64,000 nt of DNA from Blasia pusilla (GCA_050084515.1 CM114272.1:54374001-54438000); one strand, 5' to 3'; shown: positions 9,773 to 22,560, counted from the first letter of the stretch. Program-made: numbers and translations. Notes: generated by a model from the letters alone, not told the origin.

Positions 9773-10127
9773 TGAAATCCGTGAAAGACCTTCTATCATA
9801 AAACACATATAGAATCACATACAATTGAGCCAAACCCACTCCACGATGAGAGAATCCAGGTCGAAGCTTGCGGAAACCACCATAGCCAAGAGATCTACTC
9901 ACTACCAAGGCTAACTCCCAACGCAATAGGCTCTACTCAAAAAACTAACTGTTCTTTGAGTACACTCCACACTATATCCTCCAACCTAAGGGTGGGTCAC
10001 CCTCAACGGAGTAATCCCCAACCCTATGTATGAAACCGCGTCCCTACCTAGACACTAGGGCCCTACATAAGGTATGGCCTCTACTAGCACACTATACTCT
10101 ACGACATAATTTGCATGGTCATGACAG
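9773..10127 (-). repeat. Truncated 5' LTR of gypsy copy 1
   Basis: In element sense it runs from CTGTCATGACC (LTR position about 146) to the LTR end GGATTTCA. The first about 145 bases of the LTR are missing. The break lies at the GACAGCTGTC palindrome, where several other LTR fragments in this window also begin or end. Confidence 0.8.
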
Positions 10128-12763
10128 TGCGCCCCTGCTCATGCTCTGATTTTTGTTGTTGGCTTGTGGTCGTGCTCTAGTGTTCCAGGTTTCTTAGTAT
10201 GAGCGCGCCTAGTGCCATCGCTTGAGATTTCAGCTTAACAGTTTCAATTTATGTCTTTGTTCTTAGTTTGGCCCCTGATTTCATGTTTGTATCTCTTGGG
10301 TTTCAGTTTAGAAAGGGGCCCCATTCCTTTGCTGAAATCATAGCAAACCTAGTTTGACACTCATCAATACTCAAACCTAGTTCGGCCCCTAATTTCACGC
10401 CTGTATCCCCGGGCCCTTACGATTGTATCCTCGGATTTTGATTCCATGTTCCTAGTTTAGTTCTATGTCAAAATATGCAACTTTAGATTCAAGTGGGGTA
10501 CGTCAGCCAGGGCTTTTCTTGGTTAGTCAGATTCAGGTTGAGTGTCTAAGCTGCGGCCTTCCTGTTTAGATTTAGATCAGGTGATTCAAGCCATCATTCG
10601 CGGCTTTCCTTTGAAGGTTAGATTCAAGTTAGGTCCATGACATTTGACATGATAGGCTAGAGTACTCAAGCGGAGTACTTTGACAGTGAAATATGATAGT
10701 CATACTCATCTTCAGATTCATCTGGAGCTGCTTTCATTTTCAAGTAAATCTTACATGTGTGTAGGTCCCTTAGCAACTCATGAACTATATAGTTGAATTT
10801 ACCCAGCAACATAGTCAGAGCATACATAGATATTCACTACTACACCCTTCCCCTTTTTCACTTTTTTAGTCGATTTCTCTGTAGCTTGGGGATCCGAACT
10901 TGGTGAAGTAAGCACATCAAGGCCGACCGGACATCTTCTATGCGATGGCGAGCTGCGCCCTTGATGAATGGGGTGCGGTGTCCTCTGACGTTTCAACCTG
11001 GACTCTCCTCCATCGTGCATCTTCTTTCGTTGCTGGGCTTTCTCAACTGATATGGGGGAGTCCCCTAGACGTCGACTGGACGTCTTTTTTGGATCCCCCC
11101 TCCAGATTTGGAATGTACCCTTTGTCGGATGACGCAGGGTTTTCTCGAACATGAAGGGAATCTTTTATTGCACCCTTGAAGCCACGAGCGTGGATGGGTG
11201 TTAGTCTTTCCTCCCTAGGAAGACTACTGTGGAAGTATGATTTCTTCCACCTACTCAAACGCATGTAGTCCTCTTGGGAAATGGGAGACCACTTCGAACA
11301 CGCCAATGCATGGAGATATGATGATTTCACACTGAAGTGTTTTTTTGATGATTCGCTCTTTGATACATTCTTTCTCTTTTCTTGTGTGGACTTCTTTGTT
11401 GTGATCCGAGTTGCCATTCTGCTTCGTTATGTGTTGTTGAGGTTGGGTGCAGGGTTGAGCTGTCGCTGGTAAAGAGACAGGAGTACTTCGAGAACTTCGG
11501 AAGCTATTTCCGAAGCTAAACTTGCACTTGGATAGACACTTGAAGAGCTGAAGCCGAAGCTGAACTCGCGCACCTGGACATGCACTTCAAGAGCTGAAGC
11601 GGAAGCTAAACTTGCACTTGGACAGGAACTTGAAAGCAGGGGTTTTGCTGACAGAGTTGGAGTCCAATTGGTAGACTTAGCAACTCGAGTCTTCAAGAGC
11701 TGAATCCGAAGTTCAACCCGACTTCAAAGACTTGAGTACTTGGACTGTAGCATACAGATGAACATAATTAGTAGTTGCACTTCTATTGGAATAGTATACA
11801 ATAGAGCACAATAAGAATACGTAGTAGACAATGGCGCTTTGAGCTGCCTTGTAACCGAGTTAACAAATCAATAAATCCCAGCAGCTAAAGCCTCCGTAAC
11901 AATTCTATGGAGCCTGAAAGCAAACGTCACCTAAGTAGGGGCTGGAGTGTGCAGAATGAATGGACTATGTGATTTTCGATGCAAGCAATAAATAGGTTGT
12001 TGCCTAAGCTTCTAAACCCTAAGAACAAACAATGACAACCCTTCGAGGAATGAGAGGGTAACCTCATCGATGGATGCCGCTTGTCTGATCGTAACGGTCT
12101 AAGTAAAGAGTTTGAAAGCATTCAAAAGAAAACCGGTAGAAAAATGCGGCGGATACTAAAATCCCTAAGACGTGGAGAAGCAAACGTGCAAGAAGTTAGT
12201 GAAACGTTCAAGAAAGAAAACCAGCGAGAATGATAAATTCAGATTCTGTCCACGCATGAGCATCGAAGGCTTGAAAAGTCCACACTCCGGATCCGGTGGC
12301 CCAGCGGCATCATTACGTTCGTTTTCCAAAAGTTACTCATGATATGAACAACCGAACTACTGCGGTGCAATCGCACCGGAGTAATACTGTTTGTTATGTT
12401 CAACATGAGCACATTTTCAAATATGGCCGTGCAGTACACGACTTCCTTGCGATTCACCGTGACAATCCAAACCAAAGATCATCATATCCTTCAAGAGACT
12501 GCGAATCCGAATTGATAAAGGGTTTCGATATCATATAGCTTCCCTAGCGGCGCTTCTGTATTCAAACACGTAAGTTCAGATCGAGTGCTCTCAGGGAGAA
12601 GTCTTTATAGACTTGCATTTTCTACATCTGGGAACTATTCGTGTCTGGTCCATCTCATTGGTGTGCAACTACTCTGGCGTCCGGAGTGGAGCAACCTCGG
12701 TCGAGGTTTCAGTGACCTCATCGTCGGCTTTCATACAGATTCAGGTAAGAGTCTGTACTACTG
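10128..12763. other. Intergenic region 3' of decarboxylase gene 1
   Basis: I find no gene I can support. Two overlapping minus-strand open frames (10799-11152 and 11043-11417) are Lys/Ser-rich and match nothing I recognise. About 12240-12540 and 12640-12760 probably contain the 3' untranslated region of the decarboxylase gene. Confidence 0.4.
11505..11640. repeat. Minisatellite, about 45-bp unit, 3 copies
   Basis: The unit begins GAAGCTAAACTTGCACTTGG and includes CTTGAAGAGCTGAAG. Three diverged copies are in tandem. Confidence 0.7.
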
Positions 12764-14911
12764 CTAGCCTCGCTCACTACTCATGTCTCGCGTGGATTTC
12801 CCATCATCTTGAGACCAATCATAGGTAAACGCATCGTCAACGGTGCACGCGTCCATCAGATCGTCTATCAGCCTGTAAGTCACGTTTTCCATGGCGTACG
12901 CGTGTACCAGATAGCGTATAGATACTACTTTTCCCACTTCTGTGACTGGCTCCTCCTCTTTGGATAGAGAGAAATTCACCAAAATTTCGGGTTTGGGCCG
13001 CTTGAAGACGACCGCCAGAGACAGTTTGGCACGACTGATGTACAGGTCCTCTTCCTCGTTCCGACACCGCTTTTGCTCTTGGAGCTGTTTCAACTGCGCG
13101 ACGAGATAACAGGCCACTTCCTGAGTTTTGATAGCTTTTTCCATGAGATCATCGAACGAGTGTCGCGAGAAATGGTCCCACAGAAATCCAGCCGCGAGGC
13201 CACCGCGTGAACCGGAAAATGTGGTATCCGGGGATCCGATATAAATAGGGTCCTTTTGTGGTGGCATGAGTCGAAATTCGGTCTTGGTCATGAAAATGCC
13301 GCATGGAATCGGAACTCCCGTCCACTTGTGACCGCTCACGGAGATGGAGTGAATTATTGGGTACATGTATCCCTTCGCGTAGGCCGGATCCTCTACTGGA
13401 ATCTTGAGACTGAAATCAAACTTGTAACTTCTCGATACGTCATCTTCCGGGATTTCACGACCACACCGCCGTGCCATTTCTATGAACGGCATGTAAGCTG
13501 CTCCCAAGGCGCCGTCTACATGAAACCACCACCCGTTGCGCACAATCTCCTCCTCTACTCCGAGACTGTTTCGGAATTTGAGACGCCTTTCGAAAAGGCC
13601 GTATTCCTGGAAGATGGGAATGAGCGTCTTCCCGGCGGCCTCGATATCGTCGTATGATCCTTTGTAGACGGTGCCGTAGTTGAAACATATCAGGATGGAA
13701 TACTTTCTCTTCTCGGCAAAGAATCGCACCAGCGTAGCCATCGCCGTGATGTTTACAGATCCGTCAGCGTTTGCCGGTACCTCCGATGGCCAACTACCGT
13801 CCCATTCTCCGCCTTCAGAAGGCTGGAGGGGGCAGTCGTCTCTGTAATACGCCATTCCCTCGTCGTAAAAGGTGGTGATATTCACAATCTGAGCGGCCTT
13901 TTTCAAAGAGTAATGTGTGGCTTTGGAAAAGAAACAGATAGGTTTCTCGTTTCTCGTACTCCGCTGATTACCTTCACTATCGACTTTCCCGTCTGAGATC
14001 TCCACCTTCACGCGCACGTACTTCCGTTGGATCCGCTTCTGGATTCTAGGATCTTTTGAAACTGGACACGAGCTTTCGTGCAGCAACACATTTCCCTCGA
14101 GGTAGTCGCGACCATTCCACATGGCATACAGGTTTCCTTCGGTTCCTCCCATAGAAAGTGCGTATCCCCAGTAGGACTCGGGATCGCAACCATTGGATGG
14201 CCATTTGGCATTCCAAAGTGCAGCGAAGTAGTCTAGCAGGGGACGCTCGAAGAATTTCGTATGGAGATTAAAGTTCCCGTTTACAAACGGATCTCCGACG
14301 TTGATGAGCTGGTGATTATACAATACAGCAAGTTTAGAACCTAAGCAGAATTATGGAGAAAATTCTAGAAACGTGGATAGAAATTACTCGTAGAATTTTC
14401 ATCGATCTACGATTGAAAGTCAAAACATATCGTAGGTGGATACGCAGGTAGTTCTAATACATAATGAATTTCGATAATAGCAATGGTCTTAAAACTGTGA
14501 ATTCGAAAGTGCTCATTCACATGTGAACACCAAGAAAACCGTACAAAACCGTACGGGACTGATGCATGGAGAATAAGAGGTGGACAGTAAGGAATGCTGT
14601 ACAGTTCTCGTGTAACTTACAATGGTGTCCTGCCAGTGAGTCAACTCCTTAGTCTTTGAAAAATTCATGGCCAGATTCGTTTGGAATCCAAGATGATACT
14701 CCTTTTTCTCGTCTAAATACTTTCTCGCTGTTGTCCATGCCACTGCTCGCTCTTCAGGTTTGATTGGTCCGCATCCCGGTTGCTGAAGTTTGAAGGTGTT
14801 GTAATCTCCTCCAAGACCGATAGGGTGTTCATACAATACGTTGGGATCCATAGAAGGTTTCGACATCAGACTCGGTGTGATGCAAGACTCTGTAGACGTG
14901 GGCTGCGCCAT
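12764..14911 (-). CDS. Group II PLP-dependent amino acid decarboxylase, gene 1
   Basis: Two exons: 14911-14621 and 14308-12764, joined across a 312-bp intron (donor GTAAGT, acceptor CACCAG), predicted 611 residues. The intron border is supported because the joined frame QDTI/LINVGDPF matches the paralogue at 53797. Family features: GGTEGN near residue 151 (cofactor phosphate region), His in KATHYS near 229 (stacks on PLP), Asp in HVDGAL near 362 (pairs with the pyridine N), and HSISVSGHKW with the Schiff-base Lys near 425. The SVSGHK wording places it with plant serine and histidine decarboxylase-like enzymes rather than aromatic amino acid decarboxylases. It is longer than the usual 470-490 residues, with an insert at about residues 175-220. 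Substrate is not predictable. The open frame is clean and GC-richer than its surroundings, so it is likely functional. No targeting peptide is evident. Confidence 0.9.
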
Positions 14912-16770
14912 GACGATCGAGCTGTGTCAAGATTCAAATTCGGGGATTCTCGAGATGAAAGAAGCAATCATGCTCCACCAGAGCTTTCAAGAATCTCAAA
15001 TCCCTGAACTTCAATCGAGAGTTCGCTAACCAAAATCCTCCCGCTCCTCAGCCTGGCACGAGCACGCCAAATCTCGAGCAAGTTCCGAGCACGGGCAAGA
15101 ATACTGTGATCGTCCAACTACGAGTGATCGAGGTAGGGGCTTAGGCTCCAGAGCTCGGATAGTCCGATGCAATTTGTCATATTTCCACACAACCCGGTGG
15201 GACTCAAATACCTTCGACAATTCCCCCCAAAGCGTGAAGAAATTTTCCCCCCCTGCGAATTTCCTATTCGCAGGTGACGTAGTCCTCATTATGCCTGAAA
15301 TCTTCATAAAACTTCTCATTCCAACGACACGAATCTCGGATGATATCCTTACTTTTTAAGAATTCACTTTCCCACCACCACAGACAATAGATGATTGAAA
15401 TTGACAAGCACGTAAAGGTATCCTTCGATAATCTGAAGTCCCTGGGCTCTCGTCCAATCATATTTTCTAGTGTCTTTTTCAATGATTTTGTTCCATCTAT
15501 ATCTTTCCATCGCCATCTCTACCGACTCGGAAGTACAATTATATATAGTCAATGAGTGCATTCCATCTGTTACCGATTGCCATCAGCAGCTCACAAGCCG
15601 GACAGTCGTTCATCCGCAGCAGTCCTAGAGTGCACATTTAATTTTCGAAACACCCTCTTCCAAATATCATTTTATAGGGTAGGTCATAATTGAAATTGAT
15701 CAATTTCACACCTTCCAAAGGTTGCACCTGTCCATGTCCGGCTTAGCCCTATGGGCCTTGTGGTCTTGTGCAATCGTGGTAATGTGGGCCGGTGCGGGCT
15801 GATCCGTTGGGCATGTCGTTTCCTTGAAACTATGCCTCCTCTCCCCCCGCGTTGTAAAGTAGGAAAATATGGAGGGGTTTGGGGAGTCCCTCTCACATTC
15901 AATGCTCCACTAATATGAAGACGTAATTCTCAACAACATTATTTTGACCCGGGGTTATAATAATCCTCCACGTTGCAAGAACGTTTGCAATGGGAATCGA
16001 TGATCGATTGCCCATCCAATAGTCTCCTTGAAGCAATCCTTGAACCCTAGCACCCGACCCCTCCTTATCCATGGAAAAATACGAAAAATATGGGAAAAGA
16101 AGAGTCGGGAATCGATAGGCTTTGGAACGTTCAAGAGGAAGAAGACTGAATGATTACTATAGAATTTTGAGGTGAAAACTTGTAAATGAGGAGGGTCCCT
16201 TGATAATAGTTGTCATTTCATATTTATGAGTCTAGTGGGGTCTAGTGCAAGTTTAGTGTCTATTGTGAGAATAGTGCTAGTCCAATGCAAGTGCCATAAC
16301 ACGTGAGTTTCTTCCAAATAAAATGTATAGACACTCAAAATTTGAAATGTTGTGAGTTATGGGGCTTGCAAGCGACTAGCAAATGGTGTTTGTGTACTTT
16401 AAGACTTTTAATAGCACTCACATTAGTGAGACTTGGAGGAAATTCAATAGACGCACTAGTTGGGTTTGGAACTATTGTGTGAGTCTTGGGAGCTGCAAAG
16501 TACTTGCAATGGAGCCGCCAAGGGTGCAATTTGACCCAACATAGCTATGTCTCAATTGCCTCCCATATCCCACTAGTACCCTTTGAATGACTCTAAAAAA
16601 AGGCTTATGTTACTCAAACCAACACTACAAGACTATGAAGTTATTTAATCAAATTGTAGTAACAAAAATTACTCCTAGTCATATAAGTTGTTACTCAAAC
16701 CAAGTGTAGTCATACTTCAATCTTTTTTACTCCTCATAGTCACTAGATACCGCTTTTTTGTAGTCATTGT
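14912..16770. other. Intergenic region 5' of decarboxylase gene 1
   Basis: It presumably contains the promoter and 5' UTR of the decarboxylase gene, but I cannot point to a convincing TATA box or start site. No coding sequence is supported. From about 15640 onward it looks like ordinary AT-rich repeat-derived DNA. Confidence 0.4.
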
Positions 16771-16774
16771 TTAT

Positions 16775-16970
16775 GACTAGGTGAGTTATAAAAAATGAAT
16801 AGCGAAGTCATAAAAAATGACTTGGAGGTGTAAATTTACAAGTCATAAAAAATAATTCCAATCTCATAATAACTAATCTGAGTGATAAAAAATTGACTCC
16901 ATGAGTCGTAAAGAATCATTGAGTGAGTCATAAAAAATTATTTAGTGAAGTTATAAAGAATGACATGGAA
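16775..16970. repeat. Degenerate tandem repeat, AGTCATAAAAAATGA-type unit
   Basis: About six diverged copies of a roughly 30-bp unit containing GTCATAAAAAATGA follow one another. No open frame is conserved across them. Confidence 0.65.
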
Positions 16971-17825
16971 AAATGGTTTTACAATCGTATTAGTTCTAAC
17001 ATATAACTTATGGTGGTATGCATGTACTATGAAGAAAGACTTTTATAAGTGACACGAACAACATGTTGAGTCATTTGGTCAACTATAGCCAATCATTTAG
17101 GTATGAAAAGGATCACTTTATTGCTAAATGAGTGGTATATAGTATGTTGGCATTTACAATTTGATTATGTATTCATGACTAACACTAGATATGAATGCCT
17201 CGTTCCTACTCTCTAATGGACTTCATGATTGCTCTATGCTACATTCTCTTCCATCACTACTTGTCTTTCATCCAAAAAAAGGATATAGAGAAACCATTTA
17301 GCTATAACAAATATAATGTGAAATTATACATGCACATTATCATTGTACCAACCCAAACGTGTTATAGCATATGATCATTTTTCACAACCATATCAAAAGT
17401 GCTTGTCACATATAGTTTGAAGCTAACAATTGCTTGTTGCATCTAAGTGTGGACACATGTCCAAGGCTACCAAGTGTATCTATTTACATAATCCATCCTC
17501 AAATGGACTATATACTTATATTAAAAGAATACCTAGTCAAAAGTGAATGATGTTCTCTATGAAAAACAGAGACATACATTAAAACAAGACCAAAGTACAC
17601 TTGAATTGGCATAGTTAAAAGGAAAACACAAATGCCCATCCACTACTTTTGAGAAGGCACAACAAGATGGAATCTTGTTAGACACCACTATCACGTCTTT
17701 TAGGATAGATCGGTGAGATCTAGTAAAGCGCCTCCACAAGTAGCAGAGGATAGGCTCAAAAGGTCGAGCATGTTCTGAGGCCTTGAGAAACCTGAGAGAG
17801 CAGGTTTCCCCTTTGTTTTGGCTCA
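16971..17825. other. Non-coding AT-rich stretch
   Basis: I see no gene or recognisable element here. Confidence 0.4.
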
Positions 17826-17829
17826 TTTG

Positions 17830-18140
17830 GAGTCATATTTAGAAACTTACTATTTTAGGTAAGTACCATTTTGAGTATATCTCGACTTTATATTTTTGAT
17901 AAGTGGCCCTTGACCTCCTACATTAGGTCAAGAGCCAAGGAGGTGACTTGGGAGCATAGGTTACCATGGAGAGAGCTTGGAAGAGGGGAGGGGTATACCT
18001 CAAGAGAGAGAGCTTGAGAACTCATTTTCTTTTTGTTGAACCTCTTGGCATGAGGCGGCACAGCTATGGTCTTGCGTGCCTTGTGAGTGTAACCCAAACC
18101 TCTCATTAGGAGAGTGGGTTTGGTTTGACATTGAGAGAGA
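17830..18140 (+). repeat. Dispersed repeat shared with 52676-52975
   Basis: It runs from TTTTAGGTAAGT through a block ending near CATGAGG, and is clearly homologous to 52676-52975 in the same orientation. The identity of the parent element is unknown. Confidence 0.6.
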
Positions 18141-18859
18141 ATGAGTGAGTGAGAGAGCTTCATGGAGGAGCTCGTTGGTCACTCGCTGGTTTTGCTGGTT
18201 GGGGATCGTATTTCACGTTCAGCGGTTCATGGGAGTGCTCAGCGGAGCAAAGCGTTGCTTAGTTGTGATGTTTCATTTGCCGATGTTTTGTGTGGAAGAG
18301 TGGCGCGCAGAAGCGCTGCCCAATTTCTGATAGGAATTAAGTATGGGGGCGAACTGCTCCATATCGGTGTTCTTAAGAGTACCATATAGCTTATTGATTT
18401 GTGTTCTCATAGTTTTTATATTTTCGTTGGGAGAAATCAATACGGAAGCGCTGCCAAATTTTGTGTAGGAGAAAGAGAAATTGGACCTTATGACAGTCTC
18501 GTCAATTTATACTAGAATATCCCATTTAAATTATTTTTGACATTACTGTAGATCTTGAAGCTATGCACATTTTGCAATAGACGGTGTGCAATTTGGAGTT
18601 GCGAGCAAAAAGTTACGATCAATCTTGCAAAATTGCTATTGCTAGGCAATTTTTAGGGTTAAATTATTCAAACCCTAAACCAGCCGCCGCGCCGGCGGCA
18701 GCTGTCACCGTCATAGTCATCGCCAACAATCCACCACCAATGGTCAACTATCATCGTTGCTAGTCAACCATCAAGTGTCAATGGTCCGATGTTACCATCA
18801 ACGGTCCACCATTATCGTATAATAAAATCAGCGAATACGTAAACTCCTTCCTCGTTACG
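18141..18859. other. Non-coding repeat-derived stretch
   Basis: No gene is supported. The phrase AATACGGAAGCGCTGCC and its variants recur (near 18310 and 18440), suggesting a small internal duplication. Confidence 0.4.
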
Positions 18860-19732
18860 TGTTAGATAGAGTTTTATTGGTATTAAGTAAATTAGTATAG
18901 GAAAAGGAAATTCCCATGTTTAAACCTCTTTATGGTGCCTCTTTTATGCCGGCCCAACTTTAGGAAAAGAGATAATAAATAAAAGATGACTTTATAAAAG
19001 TAAAGAAGTGAGGTTGTGCTTTAATGAAAAGCAAAAGTAGTCTTGGTTGATGGCTAGGTTAGTGGGGTACTTTGGAAAATATCAAATGGATAAAAGAGGA
19101 TATTTTGGAAGAGATAAGAGAAAATCTAATTGTGTCAAAATATGATTGGCTAAGCCTTGAAAGGAAGCCATATGACACAAGATAAGATTAGCTCTATTTC
19201 GTACTCTTGTGGATCACTTGTGAGTATATAAAAAGGAGGGACCTTCAAGGGTTCATCACCTTCTATTTCACATATTGAGTCTCTCGTGTCACTCTTGAGT
19301 GTATGGCTTTGGGATTACTTGCTCTTCTAGTGAAGTGGATCACCCCTCTTAGGAGAGTAACTTGACCATGGTCTATTCTTTGAGAGGTTCCTAGAGTGTA
19401 GTGTGTGTGGAGATGAGAGGCTTGTCACCTTAGAGGATTTTAGTCATTCTAAAATAGTGAATGTCATGGTTTGTTATTTTTCCAATGAGAGTGGATTACC
19501 CCTCTTGGGGGATAATTCCTTCAAAGCCCATTCTTGAAGAGAGTAGAGAATGTCTGTCAAGCATGGATAGGGGTGGAGCACGAGTTGTGCCCAACTTTCC
19601 TTTCCTCAATCCTTACCATGTCAAGGTACTCTTTGTAGATAGGCACTGGTTCACTTGCTATTTAATTTATCACTTTTAGGAGGCGTTCATGAACCAGATC
19701 ATGCAATTTCCAACTCTGATGATTCTTCCTAT
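18860..19732 (+). repeat. LTR-like repeat with TATA box, plus copy
   Basis: It starts TGTTAGATAGAGTTT and contains a good TATA box (GTATATAAAAAGG near 19225). It is homologous, inverted, to 47170-48054. TG start, length over 870 bp and an internal promoter suggest an LTR, probably of a Ty1/copia-type element. Its end is cut at CCTATC by the gypsy LTR composite that begins at 19733. Confidence 0.6.
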
Positions 19733-20339
19733 CTGTCGTGCGAATCCACATTGTCATAGAACATACATCGCTGACATACCATACTCATAAACATACATAA
19801 CATAGATGAGAGCATCCACAAACACAAGTGTACAACAACTGAAATCCGTGAGAGACCTACTGTCATAAAACACGTATAGAATCACATAAAATCAAACCAA
19901 ACCCACTCAACGATGGGAGAATCCAAGTCAAAGCAGGTCCAAGAGCTCTACTCACTACCAAGGCTAACTCCCAACGCAAGAGGCTCAACTCAAAGAACTA
20001 AGTGTTCTTTGAGTGCACTCCACTCTATATCCTCCAACGTAAGAGCGGGCCCTACTGGAAAAGTGACCCTCAATTGAGTAACCCCCAACCCTATGTATGA
20101 AACTGCATCTCTACCTGGACACTATGGCCCTATATAAGGAATGGCCTCTACTAGCACACTATACTCTACGACATAATCCGTATGGTCATGACAACTGTCG
20201 TGCGAATCCACATTGTCATACAACATACATCGCTGACATACCATACTCACATACATACATAACATAGACGAGAGCATCCACAAATACAAGTGTACCACAA
20301 CTCGCCCCCCTAACTGGCGGTTAGGTCCCTCTAACTCCC
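19733..20339 (-). repeat. 3' LTR of gypsy copy 2 plus partial LTR duplicate
   Basis: In element sense it reads TGGGAGTTAGAGG (20339) to GGATTTCA (near 19858). It is followed by a second copy of LTR positions about 38-145 ending at 19733. A TATA-like CCTTATATAGGG lies near 20140. The outer end abuts the copia-type LTR. Confidence 0.75.
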
Positions 20340-20471
20340 AAGTAGCCCTATACATCTACTACATGATATACATCTTCTTGGGTGCACGAATCAGAAGGTC
20401 GGGTGCTAGGTTGCCCCATCGTTAGTCGCACACCTGTAATCCATATCATGCAAAGATCAAGTCATCTACCT

Positions 20472-21574
20472 CTCCTAAGTACACCGAGGACAAACCCACC
20501 TTCTAGTAGGAACAACATCCATACGTGGAGTCAAACATATCATGTGCCAACCCCTAGAACACCGATCACATATCAACATACGGGCTGCGTTACCAACAGA
20601 CCCACACAACATGCACCTCAAGCTAGCTCGTATCAAGGCTAAGCTTGGGTCAACAATACCATCCACATTTGGAAGATGACATGGCGCACAATTACGCGCA
20701 TATGATCCTTCCAAACAACTCCATCACGACCTTCCAACATGAGAACTCCAAAAGCTAACACCTCGCGCACTCGTAAAATAGTGCGGCCTACCGTCACATT
20801 CAACGTTGTTGGTGCAATCTGCTGCAAATAGACATAGTCCCCCACATGGAACCTACAAATCGATGGTCGATAACCTCCACCCCGAATGGTTGCATACCGC
20901 AACATATCCCTGTGTTGAGTAATGGCAAGATTCTCAAAGGCTGTTGGCATATCTCTCCCAAAGAGCTCTACCCGCTGAGAACACACTCTCATCCATATCT
21001 GTGGGTGATCAAGGTTCACCACCTCACTAGACTCCCGACGAATTGCTCATGGCAAGTCTGGATCTCGGCCGTATAACAGAAAATAAGGTGAGAAGGAAGC
21101 CAAGGATGCTTGGCGACTGAACCTATACCCCATGGCTAACCATGGCAACTGAATATCCTAGTCTCCAAGATGCCCCTTCAGTAGGCCATACTTGCGCAAT
21201 GCCCTCTTCACCGTCTGAACCACACGCTCAGCCAAACTATCCGCCTCTAGATGATCTTAAGACATTGTCCGATGATCAATCAATGCCTGGTCACACAAGA
21301 CCTGAAACTCACCCTGAAACTCTGTACCCTGGTCAGTCAGCACTTCAGCTGGTGGACCAAAATGACTAAGCACTCTATGAAGAAACGCATAAGTCGTTCC
21401 CTCACTTGCCTTGTCAGGTAAAGCCACCAACTCAATCCACTTGGAGAAGTGCTCCACCATCACCAACACATATCGATGATGTAAATACCAACGGTAACGG
21501 TCCCGCAAAGTCCACACTCCAACGGTAACCCAACCCCATAATAGGCAAGGGGTGTAACTATGGTGTAGGGGCAT
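20472..21574 (-). pseudogene. Gypsy integrase core, C-terminus and PHD finger (copy 2)
   Basis: The integrase core reads VLVMVEHFSKWIELVALP, HFGPPAEVLTDQGTEF and HRTMS.DHLEAD, giving the second Asp and the Glu of the DDE triad. The first Asp (normally VDHFSKW) is Glu here. The tail has RFHVGDYVYLQQIAP and VREVLAFGVLMLEGRDG, then a frameshift. A C4HC3 PHD finger (CMLC, CDRCSRGWHMIC, WVCPRC) ends with a stop codon, as in copy 1. Conservation of the PHD with its cysteines in both copies argues it is a working module of the family. Confidence 0.8.
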
Positions 21575-21586
21575 TGAATGATGCCC

Positions 21587-22135
21587 TCACCTGGTCACAA
21601 ACCATTCAACGTGACACCACTGCTGCACCTGAGTATGCATGCCACGCCACCAATACTGACCAAGGAGTAAGCTATATGTACGCTTTATCCCAAAATGTCC
21701 CAACTCCTCATGGGCATGTCGCACAATGCGCTCTCTCTGAGCCAAATGCAACACTACTCGTACTCTACCATCCTCCCACACACGGAGAATATGTGTTCCC
21801 TCCAATTGATACCTCTTAGCACATTGAAGAACACGGTCTCGCTCCTTGGCACTCACTATGCCTGGCACCCTACTGGTCCGTAAGAACTCCAACACCAACG
21901 CATCATCATGAATATCACGGTGATGCGTACCACCATCTCCAACCTTAAGATTTGAAGGCTGGCCATCTACCCTCTGACTAGAGTAAGATGTCATGTGGTC
22001 CTCCATACTAGAGTCCATCCCTAACCAACATAAAAAGGCGGATGCATGCCAACCTGGCACCATCTCCTCATCAACCTCGCCATGCCATCTAGCCCCAATT
22101 GCATCCTCTTGGCTAGTACATGGGTTCCTACTCAA
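21587..22135 (-). pseudogene. Gypsy integrase N-terminal zinc-binding region (copy 2)
   Basis: It contains the sequence HAHEELGHFGIKRTYSLL followed by QYWWRGMHTQVQQWCHVEWF. This corresponds to the HHCC zinc domain that precedes the integrase core; the second Cys of the CxxC pair appears substituted. The upstream part is the linker after RNase H. Confidence 0.7.
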
Positions 22136-22192
22136 CCCATCAGCATCAAGGTTGAGAACTCCAGGTCAATGTACTACTTGGAAGTCATACTC

Positions 22193-22560
22193 CTATAAGA
22201 TAAGAGCCCACCGTGCGAGCTTCCGTGTAAGCTTGTCAGACTCCATCAACCACTTGAGAGGCTGGTGATCAGTAACAAGGGTAAATTGTGTGCCAAACAA
22301 GTAACACCTAAAGTGTGCCACAGCCCACACTACTGCCAAGCACTCTCCCTCATATGAACAGTAGCGTGACTGCGCTATATTATTCGAATGACTTGCATAG
22401 GCCACCACAAACTCCATGTGCTCATCATCATGTTATGTCAACACCGCTTCAAGTCCCAACCTACTCCAATAAGTGTGTAACTGAAATGGGCGCCCTCTGA
22501 TAGGTCTCCTCAAGATAGGCACCGCCACCAACTAGGCCTTGAGCTCCACAAAAGCTCTCT
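22193..22560 (-). pseudogene. Gypsy RNase H (copy 2)
   Basis: The sequence VVAYASHSNNIAQSRYCSYEGECLAVVWAVAHFRCYLFG then FTLVTDHQPLKWLME matches the RNase H that degrades the RNA template in Ty3/gypsy elements. The N-terminal part is broken by frameshifts. This domain is absent from copy 1. Confidence 0.8.

Larger units (their letters stand above)
2172..10127 (-). mobile_element. Ty3/gypsy retrotransposon copy 1, carries DNA methyltransferase and PHD finger
   Basis: This is a decayed LTR retrotransposon on the minus strand. Domain order in its own sense is 5' LTR piece (9773-10127), leader, gag with capsid-like and zinc-knuckle parts, protease, C5 cytosine methyltransferase, UAG, reverse transcriptase, integrase end, PHD finger and 3' LTR piece (about 2172-2281). 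RT before integrase defines Ty3/gypsy. Compared with copy 2 it has lost about 1.08 kb covering RNase H and the integrase N-terminus; the junction is near 3137. Several frameshifts and stops show it is not active. Both LTRs are truncated, so insertion age cannot be read from LTR divergence. Confidence 0.9.

Noticed and set aside
10799-11417. Two overlapping Lys/Ser-rich minus-strand frames as a gene
   Set aside because: They have no recognisable domain, overlap each other in different frames, and adjoin a minisatellite.
13256-13657. Plus-strand frames of up to 162 codons opposite the decarboxylase exons
   Set aside because: They are antisense to strongly conserved PLP-enzyme coding sequence, and similar antisense frames occur in both paralogues.
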